Origin: Betaproteobacteria bacterium
GTDB lineage: Bacteria > Pseudomonadota > Gammaproteobacteria > Burkholderiales > Usitatibacteraceae
Assembly: GCA_016708825.1 (NCBI GenBank)
Contig: JADJEZ010000006.1
Location: 124,001 to 188,000 of the forward strand
Length of the DNA stretch: 64,000 nucleotides
Reading direction: 5' to 3'
Made by a program: the position numbers and the translations under genes. Positions 49,154-58,909 of this stretch are shown here, piece by piece. Positions within the stretch are counted from its first letter, which is position 1. Each line of letters begins with the position of its first letter. The notes below the pieces were generated by a model, which saw nothing but the letters and a program-made list of their open reading frames with translations, did no database searches and was not told the origin of the DNA.

Positions 49154-49591
49154 GGCAGACCCCGATCGCACCAGGCCACGCAGGTCGCCGCGGCGCAGGG
49201 CCGCATCCGGGCCGCCGGCGAGCGCCTGACGGCGCCGCGCGCGGCCGTTCTCGCCGTTCTCCTCGCCTCCGACACGGCTCTCACCCACCATGAGGTGGCG
49301 CAGTCGCTGCGCACCGGCACGCCCGTGGACCGCGTGACCGTCTATCGCGTGCTCGACTGGCTCGTCGGCCTCGCGCTCGCCCACCGCATCCCGGGCGAGG
49401 ATCGCACCTGGCGCTTTCGCGCGAACCGCGATTCCGCGCACGGACCCCACGCGCACTTCACCTGCTCGAGCTGCGGCAGGACGGTCTGCCTCGAGGACGT
49501 GGCGGTGCCGCCGCGCGTGCGCCTGCCGAGGGGATTCCGGCCGCAGAAGGTCGAGCTCACGGTGCAGGGCCTTTGCGCCGCCTGCCACTGA
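49151..49591 (+). CDS. Fur-family metalloregulator, probably Zur
   Basis: A 146-residue Fur-family repressor: winged helix (about 20-85, GERLTAPRAAVLAVLLASDT, VDRVTVYRVLDWLV) and metal-binding dimerisation domain. Structural zinc cysteines lie in HFTCSSCGRTVCLED and GLCAACH. The next two genes are COG0523 GTPases of the kind that Zur controls, so zinc is the likely signal; Fur or another metal cannot be ruled out. It starts 13 bases before the first GTPase gene ends of spacing and probably forms an operon with it. Confidence 0.88.
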   Translation: MGRPRSHQATQVAAAQGRIRAAGERLTAPRAAVLAVLLASDTALTHHEVAQSLRTGTPVDRVTVYRVLDWLVGLALAHRIPGEDRTWRFRANRDSAHGPHAHFTCSSCGRTVCLEDVAVPPRVRLPRGFRPQKVELTVQGLCAACH

Positions 49592-49603
49592 GCGGGGGCC
49601 ACG

Positions 49604-50626
<1,023 letters not shown>

Positions 50627-50629
50627 CGC

Positions 50630-51624
50630 ATGGCCGCCGTCCCGACCCCCGAGCAGGACCTCATCCCCGTCACCATCCTCACCGGCTTCCTGGGGGCCGG
50701 AAAGACGACGCTCCTGAACCGCATTCTCACCGAGCAGCACGGCGAGAAGATCGCGGTGATCGAGAACGAGTTCGGGGAAACGGGCGTGGACAACGACATC
50801 CTCGTGGAGGACCGCGAGGAGCAGATCGTCGAGATGAACAACGGGTGCCTCTGCTGCACCGTGCGCGGGGATCTCGTGCGCATCCTGGGCGAACTCGGGA
50901 AGAAGCGCCGCCAGGGGAAGCTCAGCTTCGACCGCGTGGTGATCGAGACCACCGGGCTCGCCAATCCCGGGCCGGTCGCGCAGACCTTCTTCATGGACGA
51001 GGACGTCCACGGCGCCTACCTGCTCGACGCCGTGATCACCGTCGTGGACGCGAAGCACGGGCAGCAGCAGCTCGACCGCCACGACGAGGCGCGCGCCCAG
51101 GTGGGTTTCGCGGACCGGATCCTGCTGTCGAAGACCGACCTCGTCGGCGAGGCGGAAGTCGCGGGCCTCATGGATCGCCTGCGCGACATGAACCGCGCGC
51201 GCGCCAGACGAAGGTGAATTTCGGCGAAACCGACATCCGCGAGATCCTCGACATCCGCGGGTTCAACCTGAACGCGGCGCTCGAGATCGATCCGGGATTC
51301 CTCGCCGAGGGACACCACCATCACGACGAGGACGTGCAGAGCTTCGTGTGGAAGGACCCGCGGGCCCTGCAGATGGAGAAGATCGAGACCTTCCTGTCGC
51401 TCATGACGCAGAACTACGGCGAGGATCTCCTGCGCTACAAGGGCATTCTCAACATCCAGGGCGAACCGCGCCGCATGATCTTCCAGGGCGTGCACATGCT
51501 CATGGGCGGCACGCCCGGCAAGCCCTGGGCTCCGGGAGAGTCGCGCGAGAGCGTGATGGTGTTCATCGGACGCAGGATCCCGCGCCGCCTCTTCGAGGAG
51601 GGCCTCGCGTACTGCGTGGCCTGA
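50630..51624 (+). pseudogene. COG0523 metallochaperone GTPase, second copy, frameshifted
   Basis: A second G3E GTPase with TILTGFLGAGKTTLLNRILT, the CxCC motif in MNNGCLCCTVRGDLV, and LLSKTDLV. After LRDMN the reading frame ends in an Arg-rich run and stop at 51217, but the next frame continues as QTKVNFGETDIREILDIRG with a His-rich segment (EGHHHHDEDV) and CobW_C, to 51624. Two extra bases in the GC-repeat near 51198-51208 explain it: removing one GC gives a continuous protein of about 330 residues. Either a GC slip in sequencing or a slippery tract in the cell. Confidence 0.9.
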
Positions 51625-51711
51625 AGGCGTAGCGGTTGCCCGGCACGCGGGTCGCGTCGCCCGCGTCACTCGCATCGCCCGCGGGCGCTATACTGGCGCT
51701 GGTTCTCGGGA

Positions 51712-53006
51712 ATGGCGCGGCGCATGCGCCGGGTTCGTGCCGGCGGCGCGAGGCCCATCGAAGCTTTTCCCGCCAGCCTCCTCGCCACACGAAAAAGCCG
51801 GCCGACCATGGCGCACGCTGCACCGACCAGACGCAAGCACCTCGCCCATGCCGCAGCGGCATGCCGCGATGCCGCGGCCCGGACCGCGTCCTGAGGATCG
51901 ACGCGAACGTGGCCCCTCCTGCCGCCGGCTCGGCTTCCCACGGATCGTCGCGGACGGCGTCCCGTCCCCCGGGTCGCCTCGGCACCGAGGAGTACCACGC
52001 CTCCGTGCTGCCGCCGGCCCAGGAGGCCGCGGTGCTCTATTCCGCGAACCTCGTGGCCCCCGCCGAAGCGGTCCTGCGCTCGCTCACGAGGGACCCCGCG
52101 AGCCGCTCGAACAAGCAGCCCTGGCTCATGCTCTTCGACCTGTTCGAGATCACGCAGAACCGGGCCGAGTACGAGTCCCTGTCGATGCTCTACACGGTCA
52201 AGTTCGAGCAGTCCCCGCCCGCCTGGGCGGGGGGGGAAGAGGCCGCCTCCGATCCCCGCCGCGCCCAGAGCCGCGAGCGCAAGGATTTCTTCGCGCTCAA
52301 GCCGAACGCCCTCGGCGAACTCGCCCCGGAGATCGAGAAGTTCGTCGCTTTCGCCGTATCCATGGGAACGGTGCGGCTCGACCTCGGCAAGGTCGCCTCC
52401 ATCACCGCCTCGGAGGCCGCGCTCCTGACGGCGGCACTGAAGCGCCTGCGCACCGCAGGGCTTCCGATGTGGTTCAACAACACCGAATCCCTCGAGCGCG
52501 TGCTGCGCGCCGCCTTCAACGAGCGCGCCTCGGAGGCCACGCGCAGCTTCTGGCTGCTGCTCTTCGAGCTCTACGTGCTGCAGGACAAGATGGATCCCTT
52601 CGAGGAGCTCGGGCTCGAGTATGCCGTCGCCTACGAAATGTCGCCTCCCATCTGGGAGGTGTACGTGAACTCCGTGGCGGCGGCAGCGTCGCGCGTGCCG
52701 GCCGCGCCGGCAGCCGAGGAGCCGGAGGCCGGGTTCGTCCTGAAGGGCGTGATATCCACCGCGAGCCAGAATCAGTTCGCCGATCTCGCCTCCCACGCGG
52801 CCGCCGGGCCGGAGCTGGTGGTGGACATGGGAAAGGTCCTGCGCATCGACTTTGCCGCCGCCGGCCAGTTCTATGAGGTGGTGAAGGCGATCCAGCTCGC
52901 CGGCAAGCGGGTAATCCTTTCCAATCTTTCGGAATTGAATGCGGCGCTCCTCGAGGCTTTCGGCTTCAATCGCCACGCGATCCTCATCCGCCGCAAGGCG
53001 AACTAG
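51712..53006 (+). pseudogene. STAS-domain protein upstream of hslV, probably frameshifted
   Basis: The main body (from about 51900) holds two STAS-like segments: VRLDLGKVASITASEAALLT and ELVVDMGKVLRIDFAAAGQF, with helical parts such as QPWLMLFDLFEITQNRAEYE and RSFWLLLFELYVLQDKMDPF between them. Such proteins precede hslV in related bacteria; function unknown. The N-terminus seems to lie in another frame from ATG 51712 (FPASLLATRKSRPT to AAARTAS), joined at about 51891 if one C is missing (TCCTGAGG for TCCCTGAGG). A TATACT hexamer near 51689 may be its -10. If no frameshift is accepted, the start is GTG at 51909. Confidence 0.65.
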
Positions 53007-53013
53007 CCTCGCC

Positions 53014-53553
53014 ATGGCCGAAGACTCCTTCCACGGCACCACCATCGTCTGCGTTCGCCGCGGCGCCCAGGTCGCCATGGGAGGCGACGGCCAGGTCACG
53101 CTCGGCAACGTCGTGGTCAAGGCGTCGGCGCGCAAGGTCCGCCGCCTCTACAACGACCGCATCCTCGCGGGCTTCGCCGGCGCCACGGCCGACGCGTTCA
53201 CCCTGTTCGAGCGCTTCGAGGCGAAGCTCGAGAAGCACCAGGGAAACCTGCTTCGCTCGGCGGTCGAGCTCGCGAAGGACTGGCGCACGGACCGGATGCT
53301 GCGCCGGCTGGAGGCCATGCTCGCCGTGGCGGACCGCGAGGTCTCGCTCCTGATCACCGGGAACGGGGACGTGCTCGAACCCGAGCACGGCATCGTCGCG
53401 ATGGGCAGCGGCGGCTCGTTCGCCCAGGCCGCGGCGATGGCCCTACTCGGGCACACCGATCTCGCGCCGGCCGACATCGTCAAGCGATCGCTCGAGATCG
53501 CGGGCGAGATCTGCATCTACACCAACCAGACGCACGTGGTCGAGACGCTCTGA
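53014..53553 (+). CDS. hslV: ATP-dependent protease HslUV, peptidase subunit
   Basis: HslV is the proteasome-like N-terminal-threonine peptidase of HslUV. The 179-residue protein starts MAEDSFHGTTIVCVRRG; the first Thr of TTIVCVRR becomes the catalytic N-terminus after removal of a short propeptide, here eight residues. GNVVVKASARKVRRLYNDRI and AMGSGGSFAQAAAMALL are conserved. It lies eight bases after the STAS gene and 20 before hslU. Confidence 0.96.
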   Translation: MAEDSFHGTTIVCVRRGAQVAMGGDGQVTLGNVVVKASARKVRRLYNDRILAGFAGATADAFTLFERFEAKLEKHQGNLLRSAVELAKDWRTDRMLRRLEAMLAVADREVSLLITGNGDVLEPEHGIVAMGSGGSFAQAAAMALLGHTDLAPADIVKRSLEIAGEICIYTNQTHVVETL

Positions 53554-53573
53554 GGGCCGCGTCGCCCACCGAC

Positions 53574-54926
53574 ATGAGCCTGCCCGTCCCCGCAACGCAC
53601 GACCCGCCGGCCGCCTCCATGATGACGCCGCAGGAAATCGTCCACGAGCTCGACAAGCACATCGTGGGACAGGATGCGGCGAAGAAAGCGGTCGCCATTG
53701 CGCTTCGCAACCGCTGGCGGCGCTCGCAGGTGGCGGAGCCGCTGCGCAGCGAGATCACGCCGAAGAACATCCTCATGATCGGGCCCACGGGCGTGGGCAA
53801 GACGGAGATCGCGCGGCGCCTCGCCCGGCTCGCCAACGCGCCCTTCGTGAAGGTCGAGGCGACGAAGTTCACCGAGGTCGGCTACGTGGGGCGGGACGTG
53901 GACACGATCATCCGCGATCTCGCGGAGGTTGCGGTGAAGGCCACGCGCGAGCAGGAGGTCGGCAAGGTCCGGCCGCGCGCGGAGGATGCCGCGGAGGAGC
54001 GCATCCTCGACGCCCTGCTGCCGGGAGTGCCCGCCTCCGAGGGCCAGGAGCCCGGCTCCACGCGGCAGCGCTTCCGCAAGATGCTGCGCGAGGGCAAGCT
54101 CGACGACAAGGAGATCGAGATCGAGATCGCCCAGGGCGGGGGCGCCACGGAGATCATGGCGCCGCCCGGGATGGAGGAGCTCACGCAGCAGATCCAGGGC
54201 ATGTTCGCCAACATCGGCGGCGGCCGCCGCCGCGCGCGCAAGCTCCCCATTCGCGAGGCGCTGCGCCTCATCACCGACGAGGAAGCCGGCAAGCTCGTGA
54301 ACGAGGAGGAGATCCGCCTCCAGGCCATGCGGGCGGTCGAGCAGAACGGAATAGTCTTCCTGGACGAAATCGACAAGGTCGCGAGCCGCAGCGAGCTCGC
54401 CGGTGCCGACGTGTCCCGGCAGGGCGTGCAGCGCGACCTGCTTCCCCTCGTCGAGGGAACGGCGGTCACGACCAAGTACGGCGTGTTGCGCACCGACCAC
54501 ATCCTCTTCATCGCGAGCGGCGCCTTTCACCTCGCGAGGCCCTCGGACCTCATCCCCGAGCTCCAGGGCCGGCTGCCCATCCGCGTGGAGCTCGCGAGCC
54601 TCACCGTGGACGATTTCGAGCGCATCCTCACCTCCACCGATGCCTGTCTTACGCGCCAGTACGAGGCGCTCCTCGCCACGGAGGACGTGGCACTATCCTT
54701 CACGCCCGAAGCCGTGCGCCGGATCGCGGAGATCGCCTTTTCGGTGAACGAGCGGACGGAGAACATCGGCGCTCGCCGCCTGCACACGGTGATGGAGCGG
54801 CTCCTGGAGGAGATCTCCTTCGACGCCGGGCGGGGAGCGCGCGAGAACCGGATCGACGCGGCCTATGTGGACGCTCGCCTGGCCGACCTGGCCAGGAGCG
54901 AAGACCTGTCGCGCTACGTGCTCTAG
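53574..54926 (+). CDS. hslU: ATP-dependent protease HslUV, ATPase subunit
   Basis: HslU is the AAA+ unfoldase of HslUV. At 450 residues it is full length. Walker A: LMIGPTGVGKTEIARRLARL; Walker B: GIVFLDEIDKVASR; the I domain lies between (about 115-240). Sensor region NIGARRLHTVMERLLEEISF and the C-terminal DLSRYVL, which docks into HslV, are present. The N-terminus is about 15 residues longer than usual before MTPQEIVHELDKHIVGQ, so an internal ATG at 53619 or 53622 may be the true start. Confidence 0.96.
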   Translation: MSLPVPATHDPPAASMMTPQEIVHELDKHIVGQDAAKKAVAIALRNRWRRSQVAEPLRSEITPKNILMIGPTGVGKTEIARRLARLANAPFVKVEATKFTEVGYVGRDVDTIIRDLAEVAVKATREQEVGKVRPRAEDAAEERILDALLPGVPASEGQEPGSTRQRFRKMLREGKLDDKEIEIEIAQGGGATEIMAPPGMEELTQQIQGMFANIGGGRRRARKLPIREALRLITDEEAGKLVNEEEIRLQAMRAVEQNGIVFLDEIDKVASRSELAGADVSRQGVQRDLLPLVEGTAVTTKYGVLRTDHILFIASGAFHLARPSDLIPELQGRLPIRVELASLTVDDFERILTSTDACLTRQYEALLATEDVALSFTPEAVRRIAEIAFSVNERTENIGARRLHTVMERLLEEISFDAGRGARENRIDAAYVDARLADLARSEDLSRYVL

Positions 54927-55005
54927 TCCCCGCCGGGAAACATCGGCCACCCGCCGGCCGGGCCCGAAACGCAGGAGCGGCAGCGGTGGCGCAGAATCGA
55001 AAACC

Positions 55006-55857
55006 ATGACCCGCTTCCTAGCCGCCACCGCGACCATGCTCGCCGGCTGCACCTCCATGCCGGAGCCCGCGACGCCTGCCGAACCGCCCGCCGCTCTCGC
55101 CGCCGCGGAAACCGCGTTTGCCGCGCAGTCGGTGCGCGACGGCATGCGCGCCGCGTTTCTCGCCTGGCTCGCGCCGGATGCGACGCTCTATCGCAACGGG
55201 CCGGTGAACGGGCCCGCGTTCATCGCGGCCAACCCGGATCCGCCGATCATCCTCGACTGGAAGCCGGTATACGTCGAAGTCGCCTCGTCCGGCGAGTTGG
55301 GGCTCTCCACCGGGCCGTGGACGCTCGCGAGCCGCGCAGACCCGGGCGCCGCGCCCCGGCACGGCCAGTTCGTCTCCGTCTGGAAGCGTGAGGCGGGCGG
55401 TGCCTGGCGCGTTCGGGTCGATCTCGGGATCTCGCACCCCGGTCCCGCGCTGTCCGACGCCCCCCTGCAGGCGCTCACGACCCCGGGCCGGCGAACGGAT
55501 GCGGCCGGCACGATTGTGGACGCCGAGGCGCGGTTCGCGGCGCTTGCGGCCCGCTCCGGCAATGCGGCGGCCTATGCGGATGCCGTGTCCCCGTCGGTGC
55601 GGGTGTATCGGGAGGCGCATGCGCCGTTTCTCGGCAAGGACCGGGCCCTCGCCTCGCCCGCGGCGCGCGAAGCGCACACCGCGTGGTCGCTGCAGACCCA
55701 CGAGACGAGCGATTCCGGGGATCTGGGTTACGCCTCGGGCTCCCTGGGCCCGGCGCCGGGCGCCGCCGCCACGGGCCATTACGTCCGCATCTGGAGACGC
55801 GAGGCCGGTGGCTGGCGCATCGCGCTGGACGTGGTGAACGCCCTCGCCGCGCGCTAG
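55006..55857 (+). CDS. Lipoprotein with two SnoaL/DUF4440-like domains
   Basis: A 283-residue predicted lipoprotein; the lipobox is MLAGC with Cys15. Two tandem NTF2-like domains follow: one with ALAAAETAFAAQSVRDGMRA and FVSVWKREAGGAWRVRVDLG, the second with ARFAALAARSGNAAAYADAV and HYVRIWRREAGGWRIALDVV. Each ends in the W-x-R-x-x-x-G-x-W pattern of DUF4440. Function unknown. It converges on the bufferin genes with a four-base overlap of stops. Confidence 0.85.
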   Translation: MTRFLAATATMLAGCTSMPEPATPAEPPAALAAAETAFAAQSVRDGMRAAFLAWLAPDATLYRNGPVNGPAFIAANPDPPIILDWKPVYVEVASSGELGLSTGPWTLASRADPGAAPRHGQFVSVWKREAGGAWRVRVDLGISHPGPALSDAPLQALTTPGRRTDAAGTIVDAEARFAALAARSGNAAAYADAVSPSVRVYREAHAPFLGKDRALASPAAREAHTAWSLQTHETSDSGDLGYASGSLGPAPGAAATGHYVRIWRREAGGWRIALDVVNALAAR

Positions 55858-56633
55858 GCTTTAGCGGCGCCCTCGACAGAGTAGCCGCCGAGCATGCCGT
55901 GCCGGGCGAGGCGCACGAGCATCCCGGTGAAATCCCGGCCGTCCATCTTCGCGCACACCTCTCCGAGCGGCAGCCCGCGCCCGAGCCCTTCCAGGAAATC
56001 GGCTTCGGGCGGCGAGAGCAGCGCCAGGCGGACGCGCTGCGCTTCGCGCCATGCCAGCACGTCGTCCGTGCCCTCCTCGCGCGCAGGCGTCCCGTCGCGG
56101 TCGGGCTGGTTCGCCTCCCAGATCGCCAGCACCGGCCAGGCGGAGCGCACGAGCCTCACGCTCGCGTGCAGTCGCAACCGAAGGCCCTCCGGTTCGGCGT
56201 CGGCAATCCCCGTGAGCGCGGCATAGTCGAGCACCGGCTCGTCCGCTGCCATCAGCGACTCCTGCCATGCCCACTCGAGCCGCGCGACATCCGCGAGCCA
56301 GGGCATGGCGGCGGCATGCGGGTAGGCGGCGAGAAAGGCCGGAAAGCCCTCGCCGTAGCGATTCAGGTCGGCGCATGCCGGCGGCGATCGCCAGCCGAAA
56401 CCCTTAGTCGCCTCGTCGAAAAACCCCTCGCCGACGAGGCGCGCCACCACCGGGAATGCACCCCGCAGCGTCTCCCGGCGATTGGCGTGAACGGCGTCGC
56501 GATAAACGGCCAGGCGCCGCCGGTTGACCCCGGGGTCGCCCGCGAGCAGCGGCGCGAGGCGCTCGTCGCCGCCATCGAGGACGGCGTCGGCGAACCGCGC
56601 CTGCAGGCTTGCCAGCGCGGGTACCGGCTTCAC
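55854..56633 (-). CDS. DUF2063 protein, BufC-type partner of the MNIO enzyme
   Basis: A 259-residue protein of the DUF2063 family (putative DNA-binding fold by early annotation; now seen as the substrate-binding partner of DUF692 enzymes). LASLQARFADAVLDGGDERL and VNRRRLAVYRDAVHANRRET are typical of the N-terminal half, and AAMPWLADVARLEWAWQESL of the middle. The GTG start at 56633 overlaps the bufB stop (GTGA). It should present the bufferin precursor to BufB. Confidence 0.88.
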   Translation of the reverse strand: MKPVPALASLQARFADAVLDGGDERLAPLLAGDPGVNRRRLAVYRDAVHANRRETLRGAFPVVARLVGEGFFDEATKGFGWRSPPACADLNRYGEGFPAFLAAYPHAAAMPWLADVARLEWAWQESLMAADEPVLDYAALTGIADAEPEGLRLRLHASVRLVRSAWPVLAIWEANQPDRDGTPAREEGTDDVLAWREAQRVRLALLSPPEADFLEGLGRGLPLGEVCAKMDGRDFTGMLVRLARHGMLGGYSVEGAAKA

Positions 56634-57493
56634 GCGGCCGCCCTCCTCCGGGCTCCCGCGGCCGCGGCGAGAACGGCATCGGCCCGTGCGGCCTCGCCGA
56701 GCAACACGTCGAGCGCGGGTAGGTTCGTGTCCCATTCGACCAGCGTCGGCACCGGCCCCAGGCGCGCCAACGTCTCCTCGAGGAGCGCCCACACCTCCGG
56801 AAACACCGGGGCACCGTGCGTGTCGATGAGTCCCGCGGGCGTGGTCTCGCATCCGGCGACGTGGATCTCCCCGACCGTCGCGGGATCGATCGCGGCCAGG
56901 AACTCCCGCGCATCCGTGCCGTGGTTGACGGCGTTCACCCAGGCGTTGTTCACGTCGAGCAGGACGCCGCAACCCGTGCGGCAAGCCAGTTCCGCCACGA
57001 ACTCGCCCTCGGGGATCGTCGACGAGGCAAACCGCAGGTAGGACGATACGTTTTCCACGAGAATCGTGCGCCCGAGCATGTCCTGCACCTGCGAGACGCG
57101 CTCGCACACGTGGGCGAGCACCTCCTCGGAATACGGAAGCGGCAGGAGTTCGTTCAGGTGCCTGCCGCCGACGCTGGACCAGCACAGGTGCTCCGAGACC
57201 AGCGCCGGTTCGATGCGAGCCGCGAGCCTCGAGAGACGCGAAAGATGTTCCCGGTCCAGGGGGTCGGCCGAACCCAGCGACAATCCCACGCCGTGAAGGC
57301 TCACGGCGTAGTCTTCGCGGAAGCGCTCCAGCCAGGCGAGCGAGGGGCCCCCGTCGGCGAAGTAGTTCTCGCTGTGGACCTCGAGAAACGAAAGCGCCGG
57401 CCGCCTGCCGGCGAGCGCCTCGAAATGCGGGGTGCGCAGGCCGATGCCGGCCCGCGCGGGATCCGGCGCACGGGGGGCGAAGCGCGCGGACAC
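56630..57493 (-). CDS. DUF692 multinuclear non-heme iron oxidase, BufB-type
   Basis: A 287-residue TIM-barrel enzyme of the MNIO (DUF692) family, which modifies cysteines in small RiPP precursors. Probable metal ligands are seen in LSFLEVHSENYFADGG, VSLHGVGLSLGS, LVSEHLCWS, LVENVSSYLR, LLDVNNAWVNAVNHG, GEIHVAGCE and LIDTHGAPV. The start is GTG at 57493, 12 bases after bufA. With BufC it should convert core cysteines of BufA to 5-thiooxazole-type groups, as shown for bufferins. Confidence 0.92.
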   Translation of the reverse strand: MSARFAPRAPDPARAGIGLRTPHFEALAGRRPALSFLEVHSENYFADGGPSLAWLERFREDYAVSLHGVGLSLGSADPLDREHLSRLSRLAARIEPALVSEHLCWSSVGGRHLNELLPLPYSEEVLAHVCERVSQVQDMLGRTILVENVSSYLRFASSTIPEGEFVAELACRTGCGVLLDVNNAWVNAVNHGTDAREFLAAIDPATVGEIHVAGCETTPAGLIDTHGAPVFPEVWALLEETLARLGPVPTLVEWDTNLPALDVLLGEAARADAVLAAAAGARRRAAA

Positions 57494-57505
57494 GCTTGCC
57501 GCGCG

Positions 57506-57769
57506 CTACTTGCCGGCCGGGGGCTTCAGCTTGCCGCCGAGCTTCGTGCACGTCCCCTTCGGTACGTACTTCCACTCGTCTTGGGCATTGTCCTTCTTCG
57601 CGAGCCCCGCGCAGGAGTGGGTCGCGGTCCCGCAGTCGTTCTGCCCGGCTTTCGCGATGCCGTAGCACTTCTCCTTGCCTTCGTCGGCGACGGCCAACGG
57701 AGCCTGGCCGAGACCGGCCGCGATCATGCCCGCCAGGGCCGAGCGAATGAGAAGTCTCTTGGAACGCAT
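57506..57769 (-). CDS. Bufferin-type RiPP metallophore precursor (DUF2282)
   Basis: An 87-residue exported peptide of the DUF2282 family. The signal peptide (residues about 1-28) is followed by EGKEKCYGIAKAGQNDCG, the family signature, and four cysteines at 35, 46, 53 and 74. Bufferins bind copper after modification of cysteines and protect cells from copper excess. The ATG at 57769 follows GGAGATTTCC. It heads the bufABC operon; the DoxX-like fourth gene of many such clusters is absent. Confidence 0.9.
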   Translation of the reverse strand: MRSKRLLIRSALAGMIAAGLGQAPLAVADEGKEKCYGIAKAGQNDCGTATHSCAGLAKKDNAQDEWKYVPKGTCTKLGGKLKPPAGK

Positions 57770-57984
57770 GGAAATCTCCTTATCGGGTGGGAACTCCGGG
57801 GCGGCCGCGAGGCAGCCGCTGCGGCAGGCGGGGAATGATAGCACCGGAGCTGGCAAGCTCGAGCCCGGCGCTTCGCGATCGCGCCTGACCCGGACGGCAA
57901 TCGTACCGGACCCCTTTTACCTTGGGGTGGCGCCGCCTACAATGTCGGCCACCTCTCCCACCCCCCGCGAGCCGCGTCCCCGAC
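57770..57984. promoter_or_regulatory. Divergent region between the bufferin operon and argB
   Basis: On the plus strand TACAAT at 57938-57943 may be the argB -10, with a weak TTTTAC 17 bases upstream. No clear bufA promoter or metal-regulator box was recognised. Confidence 0.4.
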
Positions 57985-58893
57985 ATGCCCACCAAGCTAT
58001 CCTCCGCGCAAAAGGCCGAAATGCTGGTCGAGGCGCTGCCCTACATCCAGCGCTTCTACAACAAGACCCTCGTGATCAAGTACGGCGGCAATGCGATGAC
58101 CGACGCCGCGCTGCAGGAGGATTTCGCCGAGGACATCGTGCTGCTGAAGCTCATCGGGATGAACCCGGTGGTGGTGCACGGCGCCGGGCCACAGATCGGT
58201 GCGCTCCTGCAGAAGCTCGGCAAGCAGAGCGAGTTCATCCAGGGCATGCGCGTCACGGACGAGGAGACGCTCGACGTGGTGGAAATGGTGCTGGGCGGCC
58301 TCATCAACCAGGAGATCGTCACGCTCATCAACAAGGCCGGCGGCAAGGCGGTGGGGCTCACCGGCAAGGACGGGCATTTCATCCATGCGCGCAAGCTCAA
58401 GGTCGCGAGCAAGGAGGACAAGAAGAAGAAGATCGACGTGGGCCTCGTGGGCGGGGTCGTGCGCATCGACCCGGAAATCATCCAGATCCTGGACGAGCGC
58501 GACTTCATTCCCGTCATCGCCCCCATCGGCGCGGACGAGAAGGGCCGCGCCTACAACATCAATGCGGACGTCGCGGCGGGCAAGCTCGCCGTGACGCTCC
58601 AGGCGGAGAAGCTGATCCTGCTCACGAACACGACGGGCGTCATGGACAAGGAAGGCAAGGTCGTCACGGGCCTCACCGCCAAGAAGGTGAAGGAAATGAT
58701 CGACGACGGAACGATCTCCGGCGGCATGCTGCCGAAGGTGGCGTGTGCGCTGGATGCGGTGAAGGGCGGCGTGAAGTCCGCGCACATCATCGACGGCCGC
58801 GTCTCCCACGCGCTGCTCCTGGAGGTGCTCACCAGCCAGGGAGTCGGCACCCTGATCCGTGGCGCCCCCCCGAAGCGGGGGGACCACCGCTAG
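57985..58893 (+). CDS. argB: Acetylglutamate kinase
   Basis: ArgB phosphorylates N-acetylglutamate in arginine synthesis. The 302-residue protein has LVIKYGGNAMTDAALQEDFA near the N-terminus, VVVHGAGPQIGALLQKLGKQ, NINADVAAGKLAVTLQAEKL and GGMLPKVACALDAVKGGVKS, all conserved in the amino-acid kinase family. Start ATG at 57985. The last residues (APPKRGDHR) are slightly longer than usual. It converges with clsB. Confidence 0.96.
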   Translation: MPTKLSSAQKAEMLVEALPYIQRFYNKTLVIKYGGNAMTDAALQEDFAEDIVLLKLIGMNPVVVHGAGPQIGALLQKLGKQSEFIQGMRVTDEETLDVVEMVLGGLINQEIVTLINKAGGKAVGLTGKDGHFIHARKLKVASKEDKKKKIDVGLVGGVVRIDPEIIQILDERDFIPVIAPIGADEKGRAYNINADVAAGKLAVTLQAEKLILLTNTTGVMDKEGKVVTGLTAKKVKEMIDDGTISGGMLPKVACALDAVKGGVKSAHIIDGRVSHALLLEVLTSQGVGTLIRGAPPKRGDHR

Positions 58894-58909
58894 CCGGAAG
58901 CGGCTTGCG

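Noticed and set aside
51301..51345. His-rich segment of the second COG0523 protein as a cloning tag
   Set aside because: EGHHHHDEDV is a natural metal-binding loop of this GTPase family and lies inside the protein.
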